Source: Ekhidna lutea | Lineage (GTDB): Bacteria > Bacteroidota > Bacteroidia > Cytophagales > Cyclobacteriaceae | Length of the DNA: 64,000 nucleotides | Assembly: GCF_900188325.1 (NCBI RefSeq) | Contig: NZ_FZPD01000002.1 | Location: forward strand, 558,001 to 622,000 | Reading direction: 5' to 3' | Shown here: positions 1-8,873 of the stretch, piece by piece | Layout of the letters: each line of letters opens with the position of its first letter | Position numbering within the stretch: position 1 is the stretch's first letter | Program-made: the position numbers and the translations under genes | Notes under the pieces: generated by a model | What the model saw: the letters and a program-made list of their open reading frames with translations, nothing else | What the model was told of the DNA's origin: nothing | The model's database searches: none

Positions 1-551
1 CATTCCACGGCTAAGGAGCGGGTCATCGCAAGAACGCCGCTTTTTGCACAGGCAGATGGCACTACATAGCCGGACCCAGTCCATGCGTATGTTGTTACAA
101 TACTTAAAATATTGCCACCTTGTTTGTTTTCAATCCAGTCTTTGCCAAGTGCGAGTGTGAAATTGTAGCTTCCTTTCAAAACGATATCAACAACCGTATC
201 GAAGGCACGGTGTGAAAGGCGCTCCGTTGGGCTGATGAAATTTCCGGCCGCATTGTTTAGCAGCACATCTACCCTACCAAATTTTTCCTTAGCTTCTTTA
301 ATAACTTTTTCAACCTGGTCATAATCCCGAACATCACATGCCACACAATGAACCGGGTATCCACTTTTCGTTGTAATTTCTTTTGCAGTTTCTTCCAGCA
401 CTTCCATTTTCCTACTGGTAATGACCAGATTCGCGCCCAGCTCTGAAAAATAGGCTCCCATCGATTTTCCAAGTCCTGTTCCTCCTCCTGTTACAATGAT
501 TGTTTTGCCCTTCAGCGATTCCGGGCTTAGCATGCCTTGTGTGTGCGTCAT
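1..551 (-). CDS. 2,4-dienoyl-CoA reductase-type SDR oxidoreductase (partial, C-terminus beyond window)
   Basis: About 183 codons are present, starting at the ATG at 551 and running out of the left edge. The N-terminus has the Rossmann motif TGGGTGLG and later NNAAGNFISPTERLS and GSGYVVPSACAKSG. These match the family of mitochondrial and peroxisomal 2,4-dienoyl-CoA reductases, in which Ser replaces Tyr of the usual SDR YxxxK. The family uses NADPH to reduce dienoyl-CoA intermediates during beta-oxidation of unsaturated fatty acids in the cytoplasm. That role is inferred from motifs. The next gene to the right is a transporter on the same strand, separated by a terminator, so this gene probably has its own promoter. 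Confidence 0.88.
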   Translation of the reverse strand, partial: MTHTQGMLSPESLKGKTIIVTGGGTGLGKSMGAYFSELGANLVITSRKMEVLEETAKEITTKSGYPVHCVACDVRDYDQVEKVIKEAKEKFGRVDVLLNNAAGNFISPTERLSHRAFDTVVDIVLKGSYNFTLALGKDWIENKQGGNILSIVTTYAWTGSGYVVPSACAKSGVLAMTRSLAVE

Positions 552-590
552 AAAGTATTTGTTTGTGTGGCAATATAGCCAATGGCGCAT

Positions 591-620
591 AAAAAAAGAG
601 GCCCGGATTAAAAGGCCTCT
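591..620 (-). terminator. Intrinsic terminator after the sodium/solute symporter
   Basis: On the minus strand the arms GAGGCC (614-619) and GGCCTC (598-603) flank a 10-nt loop and are followed by seven T residues (591-597). It lies 100 bp after the symporter stop and before the reductase start, so it should separate the two transcripts. Confidence 0.75.
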
Positions 621-669
621 ACATTAGGCAGTGAATAGAGCGGTAAGTCTATACATCAAAGTACACAAC

Positions 670-683
670 TTATCAAATGATAA
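670..683. repeat. 14-bp palindromic motif, copy 1
   Basis: TTATCAAATGATAA has perfect 6-bp arms around AA. The identical 14-mer occurs again between genes at 4698-4711. It lies just downstream of the symporter gene. A regulatory role is possible but not shown. Confidence 0.4.
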
Positions 684-719
684 TCAATACCCACTTCAGG
701 GTATTTTTTATACCCCATT

Positions 720-2480
720 TTAGTACTTCCACCATTTGAAGATCAGAATAATTGATATTGTAAATAAAGCAATGAAAACAAACCCCACTAAATAGCTATG
801 ATAAAGGATATTTCCAATTCCGAAAAGAGCAGAATAGACGCCCACTGTTCCGACAAAAACACTTAGTAGCTGATATTTAAATGAACGAACTGAGCCAGTT
901 TGAAACTGTTTCCATCCTAATTGGGGTTGCACTTTATTCACAAATGATAAAAGATCACTTTTCGCTTCCGGTCTGGTTAGCATCACCGTAACCAGCCATG
1001 AAGCAGTAGTAACTCCTGTGGCAATTAGCAATCGCATGGTGAAAGCATCGAAAACCGAATGCGCAAGCATTTCATCAGAAACCCATAGAACAAGAACGAA
1101 GGCATTAATAGTGGCTATAGCCATTCCAACAATTTCTGTAATAGCATTTATTCTCCACCAAAACCATCTCAATAAGAAAATCGCACCCGTTCCGGCACCT
1201 GATAGTAATAGGATATTGAAGGCTTGTGTCGCATTTTCAAGTACAGTAAGAGCAAGGGCTCCTGCTATGACCATTAGTATTATAGTTGAAATTCTACCCA
1301 CTGCTACCAACTCTTTCTCTGATGCTTTTGGTTTTACAAACCGATGATAAAAATCATTGACCACATAGGATGATCCCCAGTTTAGATGTGTACTGATGGT
1401 GGACATATAAGCGGCAATAAGTGAAGCAACAACTAATCCAAGCCACCCGGGGGATAACAGCGTAAGCATGACGGGATAGGCAATATCGTCTCCAAGATAT
1501 TGTTCATTGATACCTGGAAATGCTGCTTTAATAGAAGCCAAATCTGGAAATAAAATGATTGATGCTAGTGCCACTAGAATCCATGGCCATGGACGAAGTG
1601 CATAATGCGCAAAATTGAAAAACAAGGTAGCCCCTACTGCATGTTTCTCATTTTTTGCAGCTAGCATACGCTGTGCAATGTAACCTCCCCCACCCGGTTC
1701 GGCACCCGGATACCATACTGACCACCATTGCACCGCAAGAGGAATGATAAACATTGAAACAATCAATGAAGTATTATTCAAATCGGGAATGATATCCAGT
1801 TTACCTTCGAGGGATTCATGAGTCAGTAAACCGGATAAACCACCAACCTTCGGCTGTGATACTGCCACATAAGCAGCATAAACAGCACCGATCAAAGCGA
1901 TACCAAATTGAAAAAAATCTGTCCAGATCACACCCTTAATACCTCCAAGTGCTGAATATGCAGCCACCACCACTGAAGCGATAACAACAGTATGAAGTGG
2001 TTCTATCCCAAAGAGAATAGATGATATCTTAATTGCCGCCAATGTGACAGACCCCATTATCAGGCAATTGAAAAAAATGCCCAGGTAAAGAGCCCTAAAC
2101 CCTCTAAGAAATGATGCAGCCCTTCCACCATATCGAAGCTCATAAAACTCGAGATCGGTCAGCATCCCAGATCGCCTCCATAATCGGGCATAGATAAAAA
2201 CCGTAACCATTCCAGTAATCAAAAAAGACCACCAAGCCCAGTTTTTCGCAACTCCTCCCTCACGTACAAAGCCTGTCACCAGATTAGGTGTATCTGCTGA
2301 GAAAGTGGTAGCAACCATTGAAACACCCAAAAGCCACCAGGGCATGGATTTTCCAGCCAGGAAATATTCCAATGAACTCTTTCCTGCTGTTTTGCTGGCC
2401 GCAAGACCAATGCCTAATACAATGATGAAAAAGGCTCCAATGACAAGCCAGTCGAATGTCGTAAGAATCATAGTGGTCAT
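720..2480 (-). CDS. Sodium:solute symporter family protein
   Basis: A 586-residue polytopic membrane protein with roughly 13 to 15 hydrophobic segments and the look of the SSS (SLC5) family: an N-terminal segment followed by a glycine/serine-rich FLAGKSMPWWLLG region, then TFSADTPNLVTGF, which fits the sodium-binding unwound helix region. The family couples Na+ entry to uptake of sugars, amino acids, sialic acids or similar small molecules across the inner membrane. The substrate cannot be read from sequence or neighbours. It appears monocistronic, with a terminator at 591-620. Length is normal to slightly long for the family. Confidence 0.85.
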   Translation of the reverse strand: MTTMILTTFDWLVIGAFFIIVLGIGLAASKTAGKSSLEYFLAGKSMPWWLLGVSMVATTFSADTPNLVTGFVREGGVAKNWAWWSFLITGMVTVFIYARLWRRSGMLTDLEFYELRYGGRAASFLRGFRALYLGIFFNCLIMGSVTLAAIKISSILFGIEPLHTVVIASVVVAAYSALGGIKGVIWTDFFQFGIALIGAVYAAYVAVSQPKVGGLSGLLTHESLEGKLDIIPDLNNTSLIVSMFIIPLAVQWWSVWYPGAEPGGGGYIAQRMLAAKNEKHAVGATLFFNFAHYALRPWPWILVALASIILFPDLASIKAAFPGINEQYLGDDIAYPVMLTLLSPGWLGLVVASLIAAYMSTISTHLNWGSSYVVNDFYHRFVKPKASEKELVAVGRISTIILMVIAGALALTVLENATQAFNILLLSGAGTGAIFLLRWFWWRINAITEIVGMAIATINAFVLVLWVSDEMLAHSVFDAFTMRLLIATGVTTASWLVTVMLTRPEAKSDLLSFVNKVQPQLGWKQFQTGSVRSFKYQLLSVFVGTVGVYSALFGIGNILYHSYLVGFVFIALFTISIILIFKWWKY

Positions 2481-2546
2481 GTTTTAAATGGAGCCTTGAA
2501 AATAGCTAAGTGGCTTGTAACTATCTCAATAAAACCTGACAGAGCT

Positions 2547-3218
2547 TTAAAATTCTCTGGATATGCCTGCTCTCAAGAAGAAGTTTACAAAAATATCGTC
2601 TTCAGTATTGAAGGGTATTCCGTAGTTTGCATCAATTAAAAGGTTATACTTTAATGCCACTTTTTTCTCTATTTCTATCCCAAGAGGCCAACCCAGAGAT
2701 GTATTTTGATATACTCTATAATTGGATCGGTAATCTGAGATCATATTGTTTTCCAATGAATACTGGTAAATGTCAAAATCCGCACCATTTTCATCACGAA
2801 TAAACACGCCTGTATACAGAGAAGATTTAAAACCTAGAAATTGGACTACTTCAAAATAGACCATAAATCTTAAATAGTTTGCATTATAGGACTCAAAATG
2901 AAAGTCAAGTGCCTCCTCAAAAGTTAGGCTTCTGATATGATCATCAATCTCCTGGGTGACATCATTGTTATCTGCAAATAAAAACGACTTATTGAACATG
3001 TCTGTAAAAGTATTTCGCTTCCCAAAACCAAGCCCTATACCAGCAGATAATCTAGGAATTTTCTCAAATTCAAATTTGTAGCCAAATTCAATATTATATC
3101 CGTACTCGCCGAAACTCTCTGGATCAATGACACCCAGCTTTAAACTAATCTCTTTTTTCTGTGCAAAAATGGAATTTGCAGAGATTATAATAATTAAAAT
3201 GCTTAAGAACTTTTTCAT
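2547..3218 (-). CDS. Exported protein of unknown function, possibly a small outer-membrane beta-barrel
   Basis: The 223-residue product starts with a clear signal peptide (MKKFLSILIIIISANSIFAQ) with a likely cut after AQ. The rest is rich in alternating aromatic and polar residues and ends in Phe (ISREF), as many outer-membrane barrels do. I do not recognise a family. It lies 76 bp downstream of the lipoprotein gene 3295-4563 on the same strand and may share its transcript. The barrel idea is an inference from composition and the terminal Phe only. Confidence 0.65.
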   Translation of the reverse strand: MKKFLSILIIIISANSIFAQKKEISLKLGVIDPESFGEYGYNIEFGYKFEFEKIPRLSAGIGLGFGKRNTFTDMFNKSFLFADNNDVTQEIDDHIRSLTFEEALDFHFESYNANYLRFMVYFEVVQFLGFKSSLYTGVFIRDENGADFDIYQYSLENNMISDYRSNYRVYQNTSLGWPLGIEIEKKVALKYNLLIDANYGIPFNTEDDIFVNFFLRAGISREF

Positions 3219-3294
3219 AGTTGTAAGAAAAAAGGCTGTTCTAAAAAATTGTAATATCAGACAAATTGATGTTTATAGAACAGCCTATAAAAAT

Positions 3295-4563
3295 TTAATT
3301 GTTCTCTCTAATTTCATCAGCTAAGTAAAACGAAACATCGCCAAACCTGTAAATCTGATAATTATTTTTTAACCCAAACCCACCATCTGATGCAATTTCT
3401 CCAAGAGTAGCACAGCGATCAAAAGATACATTCATAAGAAAATATGCATGTTTTTCTGATGTAACATGAAATGCAACATCAGTATCTCTTGAAAAATCCT
3501 CATCTGTATCCAATGAAACATTGTCTGTATAGCTAATGTCACCTTCTCCGTCATTCCTTGCAGCAAAAATTATCCTTAAGTCCGGTTGACTTTTTTTCCA
3601 GTCTTGAACAACAAAGGACATATCAGATCCTACCCAATTTTGATTTTTAGCATTTTTCCTGCTTACTTTAAATCCTTTACCATCTCCCCATGGCTCATTT
3701 ATATCAGGATCCGTATTTACGACCAACCCATTACTATTTACTGTAAAGTCGCCTCCAGTTATAGCCCAAAAATACAATCTATTGGAGTTAGGCCAATTTC
3801 TTGTATTTGAGTGGAGCCTAAATTGGGGCATTTTTATCTTAACTATGGCATCATCTTCCAGGGCTCTGCAATCAATATCTCTCGGTAAACTATCATGATC
3901 GCCTGATGACCCTCCACCTGATCCGGGATCACATGGATCTCCAATCGGACAAAGTTCTTCATCAACAGGCATCAATACTAAAGTAGGATGACTGGACGCA
4001 TACTGATCATTTACAGAAATCAACTCATTAGTTACTCTTCCATTGTTCAGGTCAGTGGATAGTATACCAGGAGTTACGCCACTATCATCAATTCCATCCC
4101 ACCAGGAAATAGTTAGAGGCTCAGTTGATTCTGAAAAGTCTTCAGCTAGATATGGAGCAGAAATAACATAATGTTCTTCAAGTATGGCCAAAATATCGTC
4201 AATGTCGCTATTTTGAGTTCTACAAGAACTACACTTAGCTAGACTACTTTCCAATTTTGTCGCTAATGCAGAGCTTAAACGACCATTGGGGCTTTCCTCA
4301 GTAAGCAGATATTTAAATGGTCTATAAACCTCATTATCTGTTCCTGGAGTAGCATAAGAAATAAGTTCAGATCGTACATCATCATCATTGATGAATTCAG
4401 TCATTGATATAGCAACTTGCTGAAGTTGATCGTTTGAAAGAATGGCATGCGACATCTCTGGTTTGATAAGTTCATCTTCCGGAGGAAGCATTTCATTTTC
4501 CTGGCATGCAATTAAAGCAATTGCAAACCAAATTGGTGCGATTAGGTTTTTAGTGATTTTCAT
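3295..4563 (-). CDS. Lipoprotein of unknown function
   Basis: The 422-residue product has a lipoprotein signal ending in the lipobox IALIAC (Cys about residue 20), so it should be anchored in the outer or inner membrane. A CxxC (KCSSCR) lies near residue 113, and a low-complexity linker CDPGSGGGSSGDHD lies near residue 216 and separates an acidic N-terminal half from a more structured C-terminal half with many aromatic residues. No enzymatic motif was recognised. It may be co-transcribed with the exported protein at 2547-3218. Confidence 0.7.
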   Translation of the reverse strand: MKITKNLIAPIWFAIALIACQENEMLPPEDELIKPEMSHAILSNDQLQQVAISMTEFINDDDVRSELISYATPGTDNEVYRPFKYLLTEESPNGRLSSALATKLESSLAKCSSCRTQNSDIDDILAILEEHYVISAPYLAEDFSESTEPLTISWWDGIDDSGVTPGILSTDLNNGRVTNELISVNDQYASSHPTLVLMPVDEELCPIGDPCDPGSGGGSSGDHDSLPRDIDCRALEDDAIVKIKMPQFRLHSNTRNWPNSNRLYFWAITGGDFTVNSNGLVVNTDPDINEPWGDGKGFKVSRKNAKNQNWVGSDMSFVVQDWKKSQPDLRIIFAARNDGEGDISYTDNVSLDTDEDFSRDTDVAFHVTSEKHAYFLMNVSFDRCATLGEIASDGGFGLKNNYQIYRFGDVSFYLADEIRENN

Positions 4564-4894
4564 TCTTTAAAAAAATTAGGTGAATAAATATATATATCCC
4601 ACATAATGTTAGGTTAGCGGGATACAACGGCAATAATAGGTGCGTTCAAGTCTAATTAACAAGATATCAATTGATTTTTTTTCACAAAACGTAATTATTA
4701 TCAAATGATAACAATGGTCAGTTATAAACTATAATACATATAAGTATAGCATCAGATTAAAAAAGGATGAATGTGAAAATAAATCATTAGTTGCTGGTTC
4801 GTCTGTAACTATTTCAATCTGCTTCGGTAATTCCATTATCATGCAACTATTGATAATCAAAAACAGTCCTTAATTACAACTCAACTTTCACGTC
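4564..4894. other. 331-bp AT-rich divergent intergenic region
   Basis: This region separates the minus-strand lipoprotein gene from the plus-strand permease gene and must hold both promoters. I find no exact TAnnTTTG box in either direction. It contains the second copy of the TTATCAAATGATAA palindrome. No small reading frame or RNA gene was evident. Confidence 0.5.
4698..4711. repeat. 14-bp palindromic motif, copy 2
   Basis: This TTATCAAATGATAA is identical to 670-683. It lies in the divergent region upstream of the permease gene and of the lipoprotein gene. Confidence 0.4.
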
Positions 4895-7264
4895 ATGCTT
4901 AAGAACTTTTTCCTCATCTCCATCCGAAACCTGAAAAAGAACGGACTTTATTCAGTCATTAACATCTCCGGTTTGTCGATCGGTATTGTCTGTAGTGTAC
5001 TCATTTTGCTTTGGGTAGCTGATGAAGTGTCCTACGATAAGTTCTTACCTAAATACGATCGTCTGTATCAGCTTTGGATCAGTTCTGAATTTGACGATAA
5101 GGTGAATAATTGGCGATCAGTCCCTCTCCCAACCTATGAGGAGATGAAAGTCATCGATAGCAACATTAAAAACTCAGTAGTAGCCGGATGGGGAGGCAAC
5201 CGGCTACTTACAGCAGGTGATGTGCGGATAACAAAGCGAGGGTACTATGTCAGTGAAGAATTTTTAGAAATGTTTGAATTTGAGTTGGCTTCCGGTACGC
5301 ATGAGGAAGCGCTAAAGGATCCCATGTCTATTGTGCTTTCTGAATCCCTTGCTAAGATTCTTTTCGGTGATGAAGACCCCATTGGTGAGCAAGTGAAACT
5401 CGAAAATGAAGGTACATTACAAGTCACTGCTATTGTAAAAGACCTTCCTGAAAATTCAAGCTTCCAGTTTGACTATCTCGCAACATGGAAGTACCGAGAA
5501 TCGGTAAACGAATGGGTAAAGGATAATAAAACCAATTGGGGTAATTATTCTTTCCAGGTATTTGTGGAATTAAATGAGCCATCTCGTGAGGTAGATGTGG
5601 AACAGAGTATATATGATCTGGCCATGGAAAAAGATGGAGAACATGGCATGGAGAAACACTATTTCCTACATCCTATGTCTCAATGGAGGTTGTACTCCAA
5701 CTGGGACGATGAAGGCAAACAGGCAGGTGGTCGAAGTGACTATGTACAACTATTCACAGCCATTGCCATTGTTATCCTGATCATTGCCTGTATTAATTTT
5801 ATGAATCTGGCCACCGCGCGTTCTGAAAAGCGAGCCAAAGAAGTGGGTATCCGAAAGAGCCTGGGCACCACTCGTTCACGATTAATTTACCAATTTATCT
5901 GTGAATCAATTTTCATCACCTTTATAGCTTTTGGAATTGCTGTACTCCTTACCGAACTGGCCCTGCCCGCTTACAACAGCCTGGTTGATAAAGAACTAAG
6001 TATCAACTATGCTTCTCCCATATTTTGGTTGGCTGCTGTAGGAATCATCATCGTATTAGGGGTTATCGCCGGAAGCTACCCTGCCTTCTATCTCTCCTCA
6101 TTCAAACCGGTACAAACCCTCAAAGGAACAGTTAAAGCGGGCAAAGGAGCAACTACACCACGTAAGGTTTTGGTGATCATGCAGTTTGCCTTTTCCATTG
6201 TGCTAATGATCAGTACCATCGTCATCTTTCAGCAGATCAACCTGGTGAAAAACAGAGATTTAGGATATGACCAGGAGCGCTTAATCGCAGTTGAACTGAC
6301 AGAAGATCTGCGAGAAAACTATGATATCGTGAAGCAGGAACTAGAGTCCTCCGGGCTGGTGGAATCCGTTACCAGATCCAACTCACAAATTACCCAGATC
6401 AATTCAAATAACTTTCTGGGGTGGCCTGGTAAACCGGAAGATAAACGTGTCATCTTCACAACCATTACCACCACCTATGATTACGCTAAAACAATGGGAA
6501 TAGACGTACTCATGGGGCGTGATTTCTCCAAGGACTATGGCAGTGACTCGACAGCAATCGTCATCAACAAAGCGGCATTGGACATTATGGGTTTGGAAGA
6601 TCCGATTGGGACTAATCTGGACTTATGGGGAGATGAACGAAAATTAATTGGAGTGATTGACAATGTGCTGATGGGCTCACCTTATGATCCGGTGAAACCC
6701 ATGTTTATGATTTTGGATGATTGGGGTGGTTATATCTCCGTACGACTAAAAAAAACAAATGATCTTCAACAAACACTTGCCGGGGTTGAGGAGATTTTCA
6801 CCAAACATAATCCTGCCTATCCCTTTGAATACAACTTCGCAGATGATGAGTTTCAGCGTAAGTTCACGACCATCAACCTCACCCGAAAGTTGGCTAGCTT
6901 GTTTGCTACATTGGCTTTCATCATCACCGGGCTGGGATTATTTGGGCTGGCCTCATATACTGCAGAGCAGCGCATCAAAGAGATTGGCATTCGAAAAGTG
7001 CTGGGAGCTACTATCGCCAGTCTGATGAATCTGATGTCTAAAGACTTTGCCAAGCTGGTGATCATCTCGTTTGTTCTGGCCTCTCCATTCGCCTGGTACT
7101 TGCTCGATCAGTATTTAGAGCGATACACAATCAGAGTAGGCATTCAATGGTGGATATTCCCTGTGGTAGGAATAATCGTGCTTGTCTTTGCCATCCTGAT
7201 TGTATCAGATCAGGCGAGACGGGCAGCTAAGGCTAATCCGGTGAAATCGTTGAGGAATGAATGA
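4895..7264 (+). CDS. MacB/FtsX-type ABC transporter permease
   Basis: The 789-residue protein has the two-unit architecture usual for Bacteroidota permeases: an N-terminal helix (about 21-43), a periplasmic MacB_PCD-like domain, three helices of an FtsX domain (about 285-420), a second helix plus periplasmic domain (about 430-660), and a final FtsX domain with EQRIKEIGIRKVLGA, the repeat of EKRAKEVGIRKSLGT in the first half. Family members use ATP hydrolysed by a separate subunit to move or expel substrates, often lipoproteins, peptides or drugs, across the envelope. No ATPase gene is adjacent. The substrate is unknown. Confidence 0.88.
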   Translation: MLKNFFLISIRNLKKNGLYSVINISGLSIGIVCSVLILLWVADEVSYDKFLPKYDRLYQLWISSEFDDKVNNWRSVPLPTYEEMKVIDSNIKNSVVAGWGGNRLLTAGDVRITKRGYYVSEEFLEMFEFELASGTHEEALKDPMSIVLSESLAKILFGDEDPIGEQVKLENEGTLQVTAIVKDLPENSSFQFDYLATWKYRESVNEWVKDNKTNWGNYSFQVFVELNEPSREVDVEQSIYDLAMEKDGEHGMEKHYFLHPMSQWRLYSNWDDEGKQAGGRSDYVQLFTAIAIVILIIACINFMNLATARSEKRAKEVGIRKSLGTTRSRLIYQFICESIFITFIAFGIAVLLTELALPAYNSLVDKELSINYASPIFWLAAVGIIIVLGVIAGSYPAFYLSSFKPVQTLKGTVKAGKGATTPRKVLVIMQFAFSIVLMISTIVIFQQINLVKNRDLGYDQERLIAVELTEDLRENYDIVKQELESSGLVESVTRSNSQITQINSNNFLGWPGKPEDKRVIFTTITTTYDYAKTMGIDVLMGRDFSKDYGSDSTAIVINKAALDIMGLEDPIGTNLDLWGDERKLIGVIDNVLMGSPYDPVKPMFMILDDWGGYISVRLKKTNDLQQTLAGVEEIFTKHNPAYPFEYNFADDEFQRKFTTINLTRKLASLFATLAFIITGLGLFGLASYTAEQRIKEIGIRKVLGATIASLMNLMSKDFAKLVIISFVLASPFAWYLLDQYLERYTIRVGIQWWIFPVVGIIVLVFAILIVSDQARRAAKANPVKSLRNE

Positions 7265-7295
7265 TTAAACACAATTTGTAAAACAATAAGAAGCA

Positions 7296-7423
7296 CAAAT
7301 CCCCTCCTGGGAGGGGTTGGGGTGGGTTTACAACACATTCATTCAAAAAATGACTTTATGTCCATCACCCACCTCTACCTCCTCCCAAGAGGAGATTGTA
7401 AGGTGTCATTTTTTTGAATGAAT
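7296..7423. repeat. Paired REP-like palindromes with interleaved arms
   Basis: Between two convergent genes lie two inverted copies of a GC-rich element (7296-7329 and 7366-7398), each with an internal CCTCCTGGGAGG-type palindrome. A second inverted pair, 7337-7354 (ATTCATTCAAAAAATGAC) and 7405-7423, is interleaved with the first in the order A-B-A'-B'. The B arms match fully except for one extra T. The element may end transcription from both sides. It resembles the dispersed intergenic palindromes of Bacteroidota genomes. Confidence 0.7.
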
Positions 7424-7428
7424 TGGTC

Positions 7429-8790
7429 TCACCTCACATAAACCGTCTTCACATTAACAAACTCCTTGATGCCGTGGTGTGAAAGCTCACGACCAAAACC
7501 GCTTTCATTGATCCCTCCAAATGGCAAGCGAGGATCTGATTGCACCATGGCGTTTACGAAGCAGGAGCCTGCTTCCAGTTTGGTTGCGGCCAGCACTTCG
7601 GCTCGTTTTACATCTTTGGAAAAGATCGCTCCTCCAAGTCCATAGTAGGTATCATTAGCTACCCTCATGGCCTCCACTTCATCTTTTACAGTGATGACAG
7701 AAGCAACCGGTCCAAACAATTCTTCTTCATACGCAGGCATTCCTTTCTTTACATCGGTAAGAATGGTTGGTGGGTAATAATATCCGGGTCCGACAGGCAC
7801 TTCGCCACCCAGCAGACACTTAGCCCCTGCTTTAATACTCCGATCTACCTGATCGGCCAATTGCTCCCGGTACTTCTTCCCTACCAAAGGACCCAAATCG
7901 ACCCCCGGATTTGTAGGATCACCATATTTGTAGGATTTCATCTCGGCAATCAATCGTTTTTCAAATTCATCTTTAATCGCAACAGGAACAATGAAACGTT
8001 TGGCACTGATGCAACTTTGTCCGTTGTTTTTTAAGCGACTGGCTACTGTGGTTTTCACAGCCAGGTCCAAATCGGCATCTTCTAAAATGATGTAAGGATC
8101 ACTTCCTCCCAGCTCCAGCACACATTTCTTGAGAACAGCTCCAGCCTGTTTGGCCACCGCTTTTCCTGCCCGTGTGCTTCCGGTCAATGTTATTGCTTTT
8201 ACATGTTTATGAGTGATTACCTCGGAAGCTTGATCATTGGTGATAAACAGGTTGCTGAAAAGATGTTTTGGAAAACCAGCTTCTTCAAAAACAGCAACAA
8301 TCGCCTCCGCACATCCGGGTACATTGGGTGCATGTTTCAGCAAGGCAGCATTTCCCGCCATCAGGCTTGGTGCTGCAAACCGAAACACCTGCCAGAAGGG
8401 GTAATTCCATGGCATGATTGCGAATACAATGCCGAGTGGACGATGACTTACGTAGCTCTTGGAGGCATCCGTTTCTATCACCTCGTCTGCTAAGAAGGCT
8501 TCAGCATTATCTGCATAATAATCACAAACCCAGGCACATTTCTCCACTTCTGCTTCACTATTCTTCAAGGGTTTCCCCATTTCTTCGGTCATGATCTTTG
8601 CAAAGTCCGCTTTTTTGGAACGCAAAACAGCGGCCGCTTTTTTCATCAACTCACTGCGATAGGAAAAAGTGGTATCCTTCCAGGAGGAGTACGCTTCATG
8701 CGTAGCATCAATGATCTTCGCCATTTGACCATCATTGTGATCCGCATAAAATTTCAACAATTCTTCGGTCGCCGGATTGATTGCCTGCAT
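7429..8790 (-). CDS. NAD(P)-dependent aldehyde dehydrogenase, succinate-semialdehyde dehydrogenase type
   Basis: The 453-residue protein has the aldehyde dehydrogenase signatures MPWNYPFWQ, TGSTRAGKAVA, LELGGSDPYI (catalytic Glu) and NNGQSCISAKR (catalytic Cys), and EELFGPV near the end. Length and motif spelling fit the short GabD/Sad-like succinate-semialdehyde dehydrogenases of Bacteroidota. The reaction is oxidation of an aldehyde, probably succinate semialdehyde, to the acid in the cytoplasm. It is divergent from the permuted flavoprotein gene, with 83 bp between starts. Substrate specificity is an inference. Confidence 0.85.
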   Translation of the reverse strand: MQAINPATEELLKFYADHNDGQMAKIIDATHEAYSSWKDTTFSYRSELMKKAAAVLRSKKADFAKIMTEEMGKPLKNSEAEVEKCAWVCDYYADNAEAFLADEVIETDASKSYVSHRPLGIVFAIMPWNYPFWQVFRFAAPSLMAGNAALLKHAPNVPGCAEAIVAVFEEAGFPKHLFSNLFITNDQASEVITHKHVKAITLTGSTRAGKAVAKQAGAVLKKCVLELGGSDPYIILEDADLDLAVKTTVASRLKNNGQSCISAKRFIVPVAIKDEFEKRLIAEMKSYKYGDPTNPGVDLGPLVGKKYREQLADQVDRSIKAGAKCLLGGEVPVGPGYYYPPTILTDVKKGMPAYEEELFGPVASVITVKDEVEAMRVANDTYYGLGGAIFSKDVKRAEVLAATKLEAGSCFVNAMVQSDPRLPFGGINESGFGRELSHHGIKEFVNVKTVYVR

Positions 8791-8873
8791 TTTCGTTTTG
8801 ATTTATTTTAACACTCGTTCGATGATTCTTCCTAACTTATTATTTTACAAGTGATTATGCTGGAAGTATTATC

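Noticed and set aside
269-472. 67-codon minus-strand reading frame
   Set aside because: It is another frame of the dienoyl-CoA reductase gene, whose own frame shows clear family motifs.
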